A stretch of DNA of 64,000 nucleotides from Bagarius yarrelli (GCA_005784505.1 VCAZ01000008.1:7117763-7181762); one strand, 5' to 3'; positions 41,769 through 55,667 are shown, counted from the first letter of the stretch. Translations and numbers: made by a program. Notes: generated by a model not told the origin, from the letters alone.

Positions 41769-43289
41769 TAGGCAGCTGTTCCTGATGTAAACCTCTGTAA
41801 GTTTGGAGCTTAAGCTGACTAAACTCTTAAGAGAACTCTTGTACCGCCTGAGGGCAAAAAGCTGAACACCATGTGGTATATCTGTACTAATACATAGGAG
41901 TATTAATGTAAAAGACTCTATATCCCACAATGTGGAACTGTTATATATTTTTTGGTCTTGCTAGTGTTTCAACAAAAGGATCTCAATTCCACAGACAACC
42001 TTCATCCTTCATCCAACCTTGGTCATCATGCATTTTTCTGTATGTTTTAATCTGTAGTCAAAAGTTTTTCTGAACTTTGCCCACAGTGTAATCTTAAATT
42101 CTCTTTTTTTTTTCCTTTGTTACTGCAATTGACCTTATCAAGCTAGACAGAGTTGTACAGTAGCTCTAGAGCTTCAACTACATTCCGCTTCATCGGTTTC
42201 AAGTTAATCATCAAAGCTCCAAAAGCTCAAAGACGCCTGGGTAATCAGACCTGTAAAATACAACGTATTGCATAAAGCAGACTTCCCCCGACAGCCTGTG
42301 ATGAATTGCATTTGATTACAATGTCATCATGAATGCACTGTAAGGATTGTATTAGCACAGCCATTCACTAATGCTTTCACAGCCGCTGCGGCCGTAAGAG
42401 GAATAGGGAAAAACCTTGTTTGTTATGAGCTAATTTGCTTTGAGTAAAGCTTTATGGATCTGCTTGAACGCAGTGAAGCATATTGAGAGCTGGTATGAAA
42501 CAATATTGCTTCTTTTCGAAATGGAATCAGGCAGCCTTCCAACTTGTTGATGTTTCACTTCGGGTTCACTTTTCGTTACCTCTGGACTTCGTATGTAGTT
42601 TATTATCGATAATTTGTCTCTGAAACATGAAACAAATAAAACTTTTATTGTTGTACCGTGATCTATATCTGGGTTTCGAAGTATTTCAAAACAGGAAGTG
42701 CCAAATGTCAGAATTAAATTCTGAGTTACATTATAGTTTATGGATTTAATTCTAGACAGCATTTAATTAGCTGAAAATAATAATCCCACAGGACTGTTTT
42801 CTTTGCATTTATGCAAAAGCAGGGATCTGCCAGTATATCTTTTTAAACTTGGCAACAACAAGCTTTATTTCACAATGTTTGCTCAAAGAACAGTTCAAGT
42901 CCTCCTGGTAACTTCACATCAATAAGAATTCCCAATTTTTAATACGAAACATTATCTGCTTACACATTTTTTTCTTTATCAATCTGTTTATTTTCTGATT
43001 CTTTTGGTCAGTTCATTATATTCGTCTTCACTTTTCAATGCCTAGCTAATGATCCTCCGCTTGCTGCTACCCTAAACGACCCCGACTCTGCGCAACATTT
43101 ACTTTTTTTTTTTTTTTTCTTTTATCCCCACGACCTTTGTTTGAAGTGAGGTAGCACTCAGGGTGCCTCCTTTCATCTTAATGCCATTTCCTTCTCCAGC
43201 TGTGCTCCATGTTTCTCTTCTTGTACTGAGTCTTCTTAGTGCTGTCCAGTGCTTCATTCAGTTCAGTGTATCAGTTTTGCTATTGCTAC

Positions 43290-44895
43290 TAAATGAAACT
43301 GACAACAACAAAAACAGCAGCAAAATTACTACTACCAGCAGCTCAATTTCAATAATACTAGTAACAACACAGCCGAAACAATCACTAGCTACAACATCAT
43401 TACCATGAACAAGACCGCTAACAATATTATACCTAACACTAGAACCACCAACAATACCATCACACACCAACAATACTATCACGAACACTACTACACTAAG
43501 CACCAACAATATTATCACTAACACTACTACACTATAACCACTAACAATACCATCACACACCAACAATACTATCACTAACACTACTACACTAAGCCACCAA
43601 CAATATTATCACTAACACTACTACACTATAACCACTAACAATACCATCACACACCAACAATACTATCACTAACACTACTACACTAACCACCAACAATATT
43701 ATCACTAACACTACTACACTATAACCACTAACGATACCATCACAATGAACACATCACACAATAACACTATCACTAACACTACCATATTGATACTAAAACC
43801 AACCAACCTAATACCACCATCACTTGTACCAACAACAATACCTTCACTTACACAAGCAACAATACTATCAAACACTAACAACAATACCATCACGTACACC
43901 TGCAACACAATACTATCAACACTAACAACAATACATTACTCACCACTAACAATACTATAACTTACACTAAAAACAATACTATCAAACACCAACACATCAT
44001 CACTTACACACAACAACACTATCAACACCAACAAACAATGCCATCATTTACACCAACAATACTATAACTTACACTAACAATACCATCACTTACACTAACA
44101 AAAATACAAAAACAATACTATCAACATAACAACAATACCATCACTTACACCAGCAACAATACTATCAAACACTAACAACAATACCATCACGTAACACTAA
44201 CAATACTATAACTAGCACTAAAAACAATACCATCACGTACACTAACAATACTATAACTTACACTAAAAACAATACTATCAAACACCAACAACATCATCAC
44301 TTACACCAACAACACTATCAAACACCAACAACAATGCCATCATTTACACCAACAATACTATAACTTACACTAACAATACCATCACTTAAACTAACAAAAA
44401 TACTATCAAACAGTAACAACAATACCATCACTTACACCAGCAACAATACCATCACTTACACCAGCAACAATACTATCAAACACTAACAACAATAGCATTA
44501 CTCACACTAACAATACTATAACTTACACTAAAAACAATACTATCAAACACCAACAACATCACTTACACCAACAACACCATCAAACACCAACAACAATGCC
44601 ATCATTTACACCAACAATACTATAACTTACACTAACAATAATACTATTAAACACCAATAACAATACCATCACTTACACTAACAATTCAATCACTTACACT
44701 AACAATACCATCACTTACACTGACAATACTATCAAACAACAACAACAATATCATCACTTACACCAACAACACTATCGAACACCAACAACGCCATCACTTA
44801 CACTAACAATACCATCACTTACACTAACAAAAATACTATTAAACACCAACAACAACACCATCACTTCTACTAACAATACCATCACTTACACTTAT
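43290..44895. repeat. 1.6 kb G-depleted tandem/satellite-like array
   Basis: Built of units of about 21-23 bp of the type AACAATACCATCACTTACACT and AACAATACTATCAAACACCA. At 43450-43740 four such units form a higher-order repeat of 93-94 bp (starts at 43450, 43543, 43637 and 43730). The + strand has almost no G for 1.6 kb. Reading frames through it (Asn-Thr-Ile rich) are repeat artefacts. Confidence 0.92.
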
Positions 44896-45269
44896 TTCCC
44901 TAAAAAAAATATTCGAAATTAAGTTTAGCTTAAGTTGAATGTGCTACATAACTGTGGGGGAGGGGTGTGGAAGGGTATTTGCTTAGTTTATCGAAACACT
45001 TTTCTTAATGCTGAGGTTGTTTATGTACCTCTAGCCGACCGATGTCATTTTCTTTTTCAGGAACACTTCTAGCTTGTCAGGCTTGGATTGTTTCGATTCC
45101 TAATCTGTTTTAAGGTCTTGACAGCATTGTAATTTAGGCTGTGTTTGTGTCACGGTCCCTGTGGTGTATTTACTCCGATCAGATGATTTAGTTTATTTTG
45201 AAGTGACTCGTTTTAGTCTGTTGCACTCGTCTCTCTTTCTGTTCTTCACTCCTTCCTGCCAGAGAAGTG

Positions 45270-45530
45270 TTTGTTAATTGCCAACAGGTCGTAGGCGGTT
45301 CTGGCCTTTTCACTGTGTTGGGGAGTCTTTGTCAGTTCGGTGTGAAAAGGACACTGCATTTAGTGTTTCGAATGAGCCAGCGAGCTTGAGTTCATGCAGG
45401 CTGCCCAAGAGATGCCAAACAAAGCCACGTCAGCTGTTTGTGCTCACCGAACTGCAGGATAAAGCCAGGGCATTATGTCTGTGGAGGCTCATCTTAGGAA
45501 GAAGAGCTTTCATCAGCTAACATTGCCAAG
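45270..45530. other. relatively GC-rich unique-looking segment
   Basis: A 260-bp stretch with CG dinucleotides and no repeat signature, sitting in AT-rich intron. It has an 80-codon frame on the + strand (45278-45520) with no recognised motif and no splice context that fits adgrb1 phase. It could be a conserved non-coding element or an unknown repeat. Confidence 0.3.
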
Positions 45531-46029
45531 AAAAGTAAATCGTCCAAGAAGTGCTTAGGCATACAGTGTACACAACGGTGTTTATTTAGGATTATACACA
45601 TTTACCAACCTTATTCTTAATGATATCTAGTCTGAAAGTGTATCCCTAGAACAAAGAGTGTAACCCTAGAACAGATTAGCTTGTAGGATGAAGGCTGGTG
45701 GAAATATGCAGGAAACCTACACAGTGAATACAAAACTAAGACAAGCCTGAGTGGAGGAAAGTGTGTTATTTTGTAAATAAGCATGGCCTGACATGTGTTA
45801 TACCTTTAATCTGATCCATATATATATATATATTCACCAGGGGTGAATGGTGAATGGTTTCATTTCTGGCCCTTCCTGCTTGTCTTGTCCAATGTCTCTC
45901 TACTTGGATAACCAGTAGATAAAATCGACAAATGTAATAATAATAATAATGATATGTCTTTCTGTGCAATTTGTCAATTAATTATGTGCAAGTCAATAAA
46001 CATTCAGTTTCTTTTTTTAACTTTTATTG

Positions 46030-46056
46030 TTTGAAGATGATGATGATGATGATGAT
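46030..46056. repeat. (GAT)n microsatellite
   Basis: Seven GAT units. Confidence 0.88.
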
Positions 46057-46489
46057 AAAAAAGCTGCTTCATTTATATTCCGTTCACCTGCCAATGTGCA
46101 ACAAGACTGATGGTGGTGATTGCGACAGCTGCTTCTTGCCAATCTGTGTTTCTAATAATCTAATGGAGGATGTCAAAGATAAAAGCTCTTGAATTTTTTT
46201 TTTCTTTATTTTTTAGCTTCACAATGCAGAAGGCTTAGTCCTGCTAGGACATTTATACCAGCCACCTCTGCACTCGAGCGTTTCTAACAAACCTTCACTG
46301 CGGGTCAGAATGACATGAACTGTTATACAATGTCGCTCTGTTGGGTCGGCTAAGAAAAAACATTACATTACAGAGTTCACTGAACAACTTAGCCAGACAC
46401 TTTGCTAGCAAGTAGTTTCATGCTGGAAACATATTGCCTGCTACTAGCAAAACAATCAATAGCAATGAATTTGAAGGAATAGGTTCAGC

Positions 46490-46858
46490 AGAAGCATGCT
46501 TTGACCGAGAGTTTACAGTAAAACAGAATGAAAAACATGTCCAAACAGCTGCCACAAAGATAGAGGCACATGGTTGTATAGCATGTCCCTGTGCACAAAG
46601 CTTATGAGCTTTATCGGGACATGCTGAGGAAAACCTCAAGTGTCCTGCAAAGACCCCTTCTAGATTTCACCCCCACTAAACACTTGGAATGAACTGGAGA
46701 GCTAATTGCACCCCATACCTCGTTACCCTACATTAGCATCTGATATGCACCAAAATGCTCCAAAATCTAATAGAAAGGCTTATAGGATATAGAGTTTAGA
46801 CATATAGATGTGGTAGTCAGGTCTCCTAATACTTTTGTGTATGTTGTATATAAAAACA
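46490..46858. mobile_element. Tc1/mariner-type MITE, right-half copy
   Basis: AGTGTCCTGCAAAGACCCC, GAATGAACTGGAGAGCTAAT, CATTAGCATCTGATATGCAC, then the end ATAGATGTGGTAGTCAGGTC TCC..ACTTTTGTGTATGTTGTATA, parallel to the right half of the element at 6561. Confidence 0.6.
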
Positions 46859-47965
46859 AAGACACCAGGACATTAAAAAAAACCTTCATGTAAATAACTT
46901 ATTTGAGTTACTTCGAGTGTACCTCTTTCCTAGAATTTTTGGACTTGACGCCATTTCCCCGAAAGTTTTGTTGCCATTCCTAGTCGCTAAATATCAGTAG
47001 CACAACTCTCCCCATCACCAGTCTTTATTGTGGACATGCATTCACTGGATTCTCCTCTTTGGTGGGAAATCAATGGCTTGTAGTAAAGCCCAGTTTTTGT
47101 GCTCAGTCTATTTATAAAAGATTTCGGAAACGGCACATACTCCCATAGTTACATGTTTAAAGGAAAACAGTGCCGATAACTAGCACAATTAAGCGACGCA
47201 GCTCCTCTTTACAAACGCCAGTTCGGAATATCTCACGGCTCATATAAACACTCGACTGGAATAATTTATTTGGAATGATCTCTTTCTTCACAGTCATTCA
47301 GATGCTTACATGTGCCCATTTTCCCCGCTTTCAACACATTAACTATAAAAACTACCTGTTTACTCGCTCTTATTATATCCGACCCAACGACAGATGCCAT
47401 TGTTAACAAAGATCTGCCAATATTGTTACGGGTAATTTGTGTCTATTTAGATAAATATTAACTGATTCGGTATCTTATTTGTAAAGAAAAATACAATGCA
47501 TTGTGTTGTTTTCGGTTATTTTGAAGCAGGGGTATTTATAAAAAAGATATATTGTGATATAAATAACCAGGTTAAAAGAACTAGGGCAGAACTTTTAGAG
47601 CCGGCCATTTCGGCATTCATTTGCTTAAAGAGGGGGTCTCGACAGGTGGGTTTTTAAATGAAATTTTAAGATCAAATTGGGTTTGGAATTCCCACGGCAT
47701 GGACAGATTTTTAAATGTCACACTTTTTAGCGCAGCAATCTACCAGTGTCGGCACGGGGCACGTTCCAACCCTGAAAATGACAATTGGGTGCGATCAGGG
47801 ACAAATGATGATAAAACCTACTAGTGTTATAGCAGCAAATTATACTTTGCTCCTTCATTAAAATAGATCCCATGGTGTAAATGGTCATATAATTTTTTTA
47901 AGTCAAGAAACTGTTACGAGGCTTTCATAAAATGTCTCATATTTCTGTCTTTTTCCCCCTATTTT

Positions 47966-48137
47966 AGCAGACACCCTTATCAAAATCGACTACCATTTAT
48001 TTCTTTTTTACAATCGACCAATTGGTGATTAAGGGCCTTGTTTAGAGGCCCAGCAGTAGTAACTTGGTGGTGCTGGAAATCGAACCCCTATCTTCCAATT
48101 AGCAGTCCAACACATTAACTACTGAGTCCCCATCCTC
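47966..48137 (-). repeat. tRNA-derived SINE, family A
   Basis: TTAGCAGACACCCTTATCAA, AGGCCCAGCAGTAGTAACTT, inverted B box GAAATCGAACCCC, AACACATTAACTACTGAG. Confidence 0.8.
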
Positions 48138-48736
48138 ACAAATGAAGAAGAAAAGTTCTGAGGAAAGCCTCCAAGCTGAATTTTACCACTCCAGCTTGCT
48201 TGCATTCGTATTGGGATCTCATGCAACTTGTAAGTCACCTAAGGTTAAGTGAAAAAGGAAAAGATCACTTTTTTTAATTTTTTTTTTATTTTGTTCCCCA
48301 ATAGAGAAAGTACATTCTTAGTGTTATTAGGTGAAGACCACAAGGTGACATGCTGGTAATGAGAACTGTGATTTTCACTTGTCACATGGCAGTGTTCTCT
48401 GCAGCGTTTCCCCTAATTGCCCATAAGGTCCCTAATATGGCTTTGAGTAGGTTTTAAGTGATTTGTCCAGACTTTAGAGGCTTATAATTAAGTAGTGATC
48501 TTGACCTATGTCATGACCAGTAAGATTCTTCATCAGAAGAATTAAGACAAAGACACGTGGCCAGTATCCACCCAGCCAAGTCTATGTGTCACTGAAATAT
48601 ACTTCCACATTAGCACAGCGTAGGCTTGCTTCCTTCGTAACACCTGATGATATGTTCAGATGTAAGCCATTATTAAGACAGTGGAGTTGGATTTGATTAT
48701 TTTCCTGTAATAATAGCAGTTGTGACCAAGTGTGTA

Positions 48737-49078
48737 AGGGGCAGCACGGTTGCTTAGTGGTTAACACTGTTTCCTCACAGCAAGAATGTCCAGGGTTTGA
48801 TTCCAGGTGGGGGCCTGTCTGTGTGCAGTTTGCATGCTCTCCCTGGCTTGTGTAGGTTTACTTTGGGTACTCTGGTTTCCTCGCACAGTCTAAAAACATG
48901 TATGTTAGGTCGATTGGTGATTCTAAATTGCCTACAGGAGTGAGTGTGTGTGTGGCCCTGTTATGGACTGATGACCTGTCCAGGCTGTGCCCCTTCTGCC
49001 TTTCGACCTTTTAGAGATGGCTGGGATAGACTTTAGCAAATCCCTGTGACCCTGTGTATAGAAGATAAATGAATGCCC
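48737..49078 (+). repeat. tRNA-derived SINE, family B, full length
   Basis: GGGGCAGCACGGTTGCTTAG head with GTTTCCTCACAGCAAGAATG, body as in 22843, ends GATAAATGAATG. Confidence 0.85.
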
Positions 49079-50164
49079 AAATATTTTTGAAGGGGACACA
49101 AATAATACAGCTAAAATTGTACTTGTATACACAGAGGAAAGCCTTACTACCAGTGTAGCAGGGAGACCACGCCATTATCCTCCAGAAATTTGAAAGCAGT
49201 CAGGCATTTGGACTAAACCACTGTGAGGCAAGAGAGGGGAAGACTTAAAACACATTTTTGTCCAGTTTGTGTTTTTATACCTACACAGCATACATAAGCC
49301 ATTGCTATTTACAATACACAGCGGCAGCATGGTTTTTCCAATCATATTATTTGGGGGGAGGGGCGCAATTATCAGACAGTGGTTGTAACAGTTGAAGAAG
49401 ACAGGAAGTTTACTTTACACCTTTAGGGTTGAGATTCGATTTCATACTTTTACATGTTCTGATCATGTCTTTATGAGATTTAACTCCGTGTATGACACAG
49501 GACAACACTCTTTAAACAGTTTTCCCAAACAGAAAAATATATAGTTTGAGATACACTAATCTGCCTGTTACTTTATCCATTAGCTGAATTTAGCATGAGC
49601 TTGTGAGACTGGAATTCTCAGAGGTGACGTTGATTTTGTATTTTCCATATGAATGCATTCTTTGTGTTTGCTATTTACGCAGTCTTACTTCATGCAAATT
49701 TCCACTCCAACCTTAACATGACCATCCATTTTTTTTTCTCTGTAGATCTAACAAGCGCTAACAAAATCCTCCCACAACTATGACATGTTCAATGAGGCGT
49801 TGCAAAATCAACAGGGTGAAATACCTTGCCAAAAATGGACACTGATGTATGCAGTAGTTACTTACAGCCAGACAGTCTGAAGTAAACATTTGGCAAGAAC
49901 AGCAGGAGCAAAATAAGCTAAAGCAGATGTTAGTGGATAAGGAGCAATCTTTTAAGTCTATTGTACACATGCGGATCAAAGCCAGGTTTACAGGTGGATC
50001 TACACGAGACTGAGTCAATACACACTCCTTTAACTTTAATGCATTGTCATTCATTATTTGTAACATTTATTTAATGCTTTTTAGATGAAATAATACTGGC
50101 CTCTTTATTCTATACAAAAAATACTATACATAATTCTCGATGCACAAAACAGTCTGATGTAAGG

Positions 50165-50328
50165 AACTGTGGTAACTCATGGTTAAGATGTTGGACTACC
50201 AACCCGAAGATTGTGGGTTTGATTCCCAGCTCCTCCAAGCCATGACTGTTGGGCCCCTGAGCAAGGCCCTTAACTCTCAGTTGTATTAAAGAGATAAAAG
50301 TAAGTCGCTTTGCTGTAAATGTAGGGCA
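50165..50328 (+). repeat. tRNA-derived SINE, family A
   Basis: TGTGGTAACTCATGGTTAAG head, GGGTTTGATTCCC B box, GGGCCCCTGAGCAAGGCCCT, shortened tail AAGTCGCTTTGCTGTAAATG. Confidence 0.8.
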
Positions 50329-51887
50329 TCCATTTCGTTTTATTTTTAGCAAGTGGAAAAAGATTGCAGATAAATATTTATAATTTATTTATATTTATTT
50401 TTTTATATTATATTATTATTATTTATAAAGTAGATACAAATGTTTTTTAATGGAGATACAAGTAACACACCATTTCGATTCAAATTTTGCCCTTCAACTA
50501 TACAATAAGCTTTTAACACCTTTTGCGTAACATTATTGCTGTACGTTAATTTAAGTTAATCTAAATTTTAAAAAAAGTTGCCTTTAAAACCTCACTATTG
50601 CTGTTTTACCTGGTTTTAGAAAAAAAATATTTAGTTTATTTACCAGACGAACTTTCAGCAATTTTGCATTCTGCGGAGCTAATGTGGGCTTCTAGGTCGC
50701 TAGCACCTTTATTCACGTACTGTACTGTAACTGGTTTTACAGTTCATACGTTCTACTTTATACAGATTCCAACCCAGACAAAAAAATCGGAATTTTCTTT
50801 TTGATTTTTATCTCCTGGCGTGGTGATAAGGTTAATGATTGAGATGACCGATGTTTGCGCATATGACTGACCAGTGATGAAGCGCAAAAGCTGGACTTTA
50901 AGAAAAAAGGCAAAAGCAACGGAAAGGCACACACAATAAATAATGACTACGTAAAGCAAATTTAGAGGTCTATTTAGAAATCCTGGCTGGACACATTTTT
51001 TAGGTCCAAAAACATGTCCAGGAAAAAGAGGATGTATGCTCACCCTAGGATTATTAGATTCATTTATTCTGATCTATTGACACCATCCTTTACAGCTGCA
51101 GTGAGCAAATAGGCTTCTCATAAAGCACAATGCATTGAACCCTGGGGCAGATGAAGTCTACATTGGGTTTCATTTTTATTAGCCAAGAACTGGAATCTGA
51201 GAATAAAGTGAGCTCATGATTCCTGTCAGGTGTTTCACCAACTTATTACACTATTTAATAAAACATTTCTAGGTCGCATTTGCTAATTATGTAATTTTAA
51301 CTATGATAGATGCTTTCTGACGAAAAAAAGCCAAGAAAACGATTTGAGCGACTCAGTTTCTTTAGCTGTCTGCTTGCCAAAATAAAGATGCTCTAATGCT
51401 TGTTAGCTGATATTATGAAATAATATTCCTTTTTAACTGTTACTGTCTATAATTTATTTAATAGTTAAAATTAATAATAATAATAAATAAAACTAATTAT
51501 AATAATAATATGTAAAAATATATACAGTGTATAAAATAAACTTGCACAAGGCACAGATACTTATGTAAAGAGTTTAAAATTAGTTTGCAGATTTTATTAA
51601 TCTTAATAATTAGCTTTTAGGGGTGCTATTAATAGTTGGGGTTCCAGGTAATGTTCTGGCTTTCCTTGCCATGTCATGTCATGCCATGTGATTTGTCATG
51701 TCACTACACATGGTTGGATTCAGTGTAAGTGCCAGCCCTCATTTTGCATTTAGTTGCTGAAAATGGCTTCGGCTTTCTAGAATTTATGAAAATTCAGGCT
51801 AAAATTATAGCTGCTAGCAATTGATTATTTTCTATTGACTCAAGTGGTCTTATTTTCAGTGCTTTAAGCTTAAGATGTTTCAACTGA

Positions 51888-52192
51888 TCTTGAGTCCGGG
51901 TTCGATTTCCGGGCAGGGGAGTTTGCATATTTTCTTCCCATGCTTGTGTGGGTTTTACTCCGGGTACTTCGTTTTCCTTCCACAGACCAAAATCATGTAT
52001 TTTAGGTTGATTGGTGATTCTGAATTGCCCATAGGAGTGTGAGTGAGTGTGTGTGGCCCTGTTATGGCCTGGCAACCTGTCCAGGGTGTACCCCTCCTGC
52101 CTTTTTGATGGCTGGGATAGACTCCAGCAGATCCCTGTGACCCCAAATTAGGGAATAAGTGTGTATAGAAGATAAATGGAGGAATGAATACA
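51888..52192 (+). repeat. tRNA-derived SINE, family B, head shortened
   Basis: GAGTCCGGGTTCGATTTCCG, GGAGTTTGCATATTTTCTTC, CTCCGGGTACTTCG, GGCCTGGCAACCTGTCCAGG, and a GGAATGAAT tail. Confidence 0.8.
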
Positions 52193-52775
52193 GCACTGAA
52201 GTTAGTTAAGAATTTTTTGTGAAACATAATAAACAAATTTTCAAAGATTTGGATTTGAAGGCCCTGCCAATCAATTTAATTGCACTAAATCAGCTCAAAG
52301 GACATTTATTGCTTCCTGTTCATGAAATAACATTTTGGCCATCAGTCTTCCCACTCAGTCTCTTTGTATCCAGTTCAAACAGACATTTTTAAAATGAGGT
52401 TGTTAGTGGTATGTGTAAGTAAGTGTGTGCGTATGTCAAGTAAACTGCATACACATGTGCACTCTCATTCAGGAATTATGTTCTAAGTTGGCAGCCAATC
52501 AGCTCCTACTTCTGTTTATTCAATAATACTGTCGTTTGGCCAGGGCTATTTCTTCATTGCTTACAGCTCAGTGTTTTAAACGCCCATATGTCGGCACCAT
52601 CTGCCTGCACAAATCATGACTTTCCATGTACATCAGCAAAAAAACTCCAGACTCAACAATCTGCTCACATACACCCACAACCACACTGGAAATACAATAC
52701 AGTTATCTGTTGCATAAAATATAACATACGTATGCTGCCTTTGTTTGATGTAGGGATAAAATTAAGCATTTTTTT

Positions 52776-52777
52776 TT

Positions 52778-52829
<52 letters not shown>

Positions 52830-52832
52830 ATT
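52776..52832. repeat. (AT)n followed by poly-T
   Basis: About 18 AT units then a run of 17 T. Confidence 0.93.
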
Positions 52833-52924
52833 AAAGATATGACAATCATTTTTTCCATATACAATAACCTTGTTATTGTACTAAGCATAAATAGTGGCAT
52901 AGTTTTATTATTTACATTTCTTTT

Positions 52925-53032
52925 CCAGCCTTTTTCAAAGCAACTTACATTTTTTATCACATTTATACAACTGAGCATTTGCGGGTTCTTGGTGGTGGTG
53001 GGAATCAAACCCACCATCTTCCTTGGTGGTGC
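52925..53032 (-). repeat. tRNA-derived SINE, family A, partial
   Basis: CAAAGCAACTTACATTTTTT, ATACAACTGAGCATTTGCGG, inverted B box GGAATCAAACCC. Confidence 0.68.
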
Positions 53033-53124
53033 TAGAAATATTTGTCGCCACAAATTTGGAAGCACAGAGTTGTATTTCTATTTGTATTTTATTTTTTTAC
53101 TGGAACTAAGAGACTTTAACACTT

Positions 53125-53402
53125 CTACAGTAAAATGATAACCCTGTGCATCAGTGTTCCACACAAAGCTCTGACTTTAACACCACTGAACACCTTTAGG
53201 ATGAACTAGAACACAGACTGCACCACAGAGCTCCTTACCTGACGTCAGTGTCTGATCTCACTAATACTATTGTAGCTGAATGCACACATTGAAGCTCACA
53301 TTGAAGCTCCAAATTGTAGTTGAAAGACTTTAAGCTTAAACTGACAGCAAAATGGCAAGTAAATCACATATGTTTGGTCAGTATAGTGTATATCAAGTCC
53401 AG
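53125..53402. mobile_element. Tc1/mariner-type MITE, right-half copy
   Basis: CCACACAAAGCTCTGACTTT, ACACCTTTAGGATGAACTAG, GTGTCTGATCTCACTAATAC, end TATGTTTGGTCAGTATAGTG TA. Confidence 0.65.
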
Positions 53403-54102
53403 TTTTTGCTCTCCCAGATGCTCAAGCGCTCAGTTATTGAGACAGAGGTAAATACATCTAACACTGAAACAGCAACAGTGTTTTAAATATCAGATTTGCA
53501 ACCAAAAATTCATTAATTCGCTAACTGATAAAAAATCGGATAATTTCTATTCCGCTAAAGAACTAAAATAAATGATAATTCCTGGCGTGGTGATAAGTAA
53601 TTGTATATCAGATTTAATCTTTGGAAACAGAACCTTCCTGTAAAGATTTGATTTTCCTTAGACCGCATGGGTGATAATCCATGTGCCAGTGGTCCAGCCA
53701 CTCACACTAACAGCTGTGCTCCAGGTGAAAAGCTTTATAAATGTCTCTATTGATTCAGTTTGCAGCCCTCATGATCAATAGGTCATTAGGCGCTATCACA
53801 TAGTGCCACTGCAGCTCTCAGTTCATCGCAGGACACATTTTACCATGCAAACTTTTCTGCCCTCATTTATCTTCTTCTGAACAGTTAAAGGCCCACAATT
53901 GCTGCTGTAGGCAATTTTAAATGACCTGGAAATATTGAAGTGGTTAGTGGGGTCAAATTTGTACCACTAATAGGGCAAGGGATGGGTCATAATTGTAAGT
54001 AAGTGTGTGCATCTGTGCTGCTAAACAACACACCTGATAAAAAAAGTGGGAAATACAGTAGCCTCATAAACTGTGGTGCAAATAATAGGTTTTTGATACA
54101 TT

Positions 54103-54182
54103 GTTTATTAATTTATTCATTAATTTATTCATTTATTTATTCATTCATTTATTCATTCAAACAGTCAATCAATTAATTAATC
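54103..54182. repeat. (ATTC/ATTT)n low-complexity tract
   Basis: TTTATTCATTCATTTATTCA-type units, then AATTAATTAATC. Confidence 0.88.
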
Positions 54183-55667
54183 AACCATTAAATGAATCAC
54201 GGTCACAGAAAATAGTAGTAGCACAGGTATGAGGCAGAAATACACATTTAATGTGATTGCAGAAAAACAAATAGATTTTTTTTTCCCAGTTTCTATTTGT
54301 TGCTTTGATTCACTTCTAAAATAAGTTGATTCTTCCTGCTTAAGAAGGTAAAGAGTGAGAAACATACTTATATTACAGGTCACAATCTTAAAAAAAACAT
54401 TGTTGTTTTCACACTGCACGGCTATCTGGGGTAACATTCAGTTCACATTGCACAGTGGATCAGTGACAGCATGTTACACACTGCGTGACTTTAGGATACA
54501 AAGAATCGCCTACAAATCTGTCTGGTCCGCAAATTATGTTTCACAACCATACAAATACGAGAAGTGATAAAGACATAATAAGGATTACATGTGAGATCAG
54601 CGATCTGGTGAGAGAATGAGAAGATTATTATAACGGTAGCCTGCAAGAAGTTTGCAATACAAATGGTCTGCATGCTGGTTTGCAGTGAAAGGGTAAAAAA
54701 TAGATAGTAAACAAAGTCATGCTTGCTTATAACAGTAATCATTTCCTCCTTAAACTTCCCGCTGCCCTGTATCTCGATCTTTCATTAGCTAGTCATGGCT
54801 GGTCCATCCAGGTGATATCCTCAGATTAAGTCTTTGATCAATAACACTTTGTGATCGTCACTCGTGTGAACAAGCAGAGATTCGCCTCTGATTTCTGGTA
54901 TTCCTCTGCAAATTTGGAGAACCTGTCAGCGAGTGAAAATCTGGGTTGTGAACTTGGCTTTACTTTGAGCCCAATTCTGACCACAATATCATAAGCTGTA
55001 AAATAATTAATAATGTGAGCACAAGTTAACTGAAAACTAAACAAAAAAAATCATTAGGCAGAATAGGCACATGCTAGTGACGCTGCCCACCTACAGGGGT
55101 GCCCAAATCCAAATAAATGAATTTATTATTATTATTATTGTTGAACATTTTTTATTAAAACTGTATACAAAAAAAGTATAATTATTTTCAGTATTCCAAA
55201 AAATTACAATGATTCATAATCATTTAACATATCAGACTTGTCCTCCCCTATTCCCGCCACACTCAGACTTACCCAATAATAATAAGTGGCTAGATTCGTC
55301 ATTCAAAACACAATTTTTTTTTTTTATTACAATCTATCAAAGCTGCTTACAATATCAAAAATACCAAAGCTCCCTGGTGCACATAAAAAAAAGATGAAAA
55401 AAATGTAAAAAAGACAAGATAATTTGATGAACAGTATTATGTAACTATGGAGTAGTTGTTAAAGCAACACGATCAAACGTTTGCTCCGGGTATCCTTATG
55501 TGGTTTATAAGCGCAATTGTCTGGGTCACCAGTGTTGTAATTACCATTCTTTTTTATAAATATTGCTAAAATTAAACTACTTAACAACTAAACTGCTTAA
55601 TAATTATGTGGATTACATGCATAAACTAATGAATTAGCAACGTTTTACCATCGAACATTTATTGTTA

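Noticed and set aside
43163..43960. Asn/Thr/Ile- or Val/Leu-rich frames
   Set aside because: They come from the G-depleted tandem array and are not conserved between units.
45050..45110. Possible next adgrb1 exon after TTTTTCAG at 45060
   Set aside because: In the required phase it gives about a dozen residues without the GPS cysteines, reaches a stop, and has no donor.
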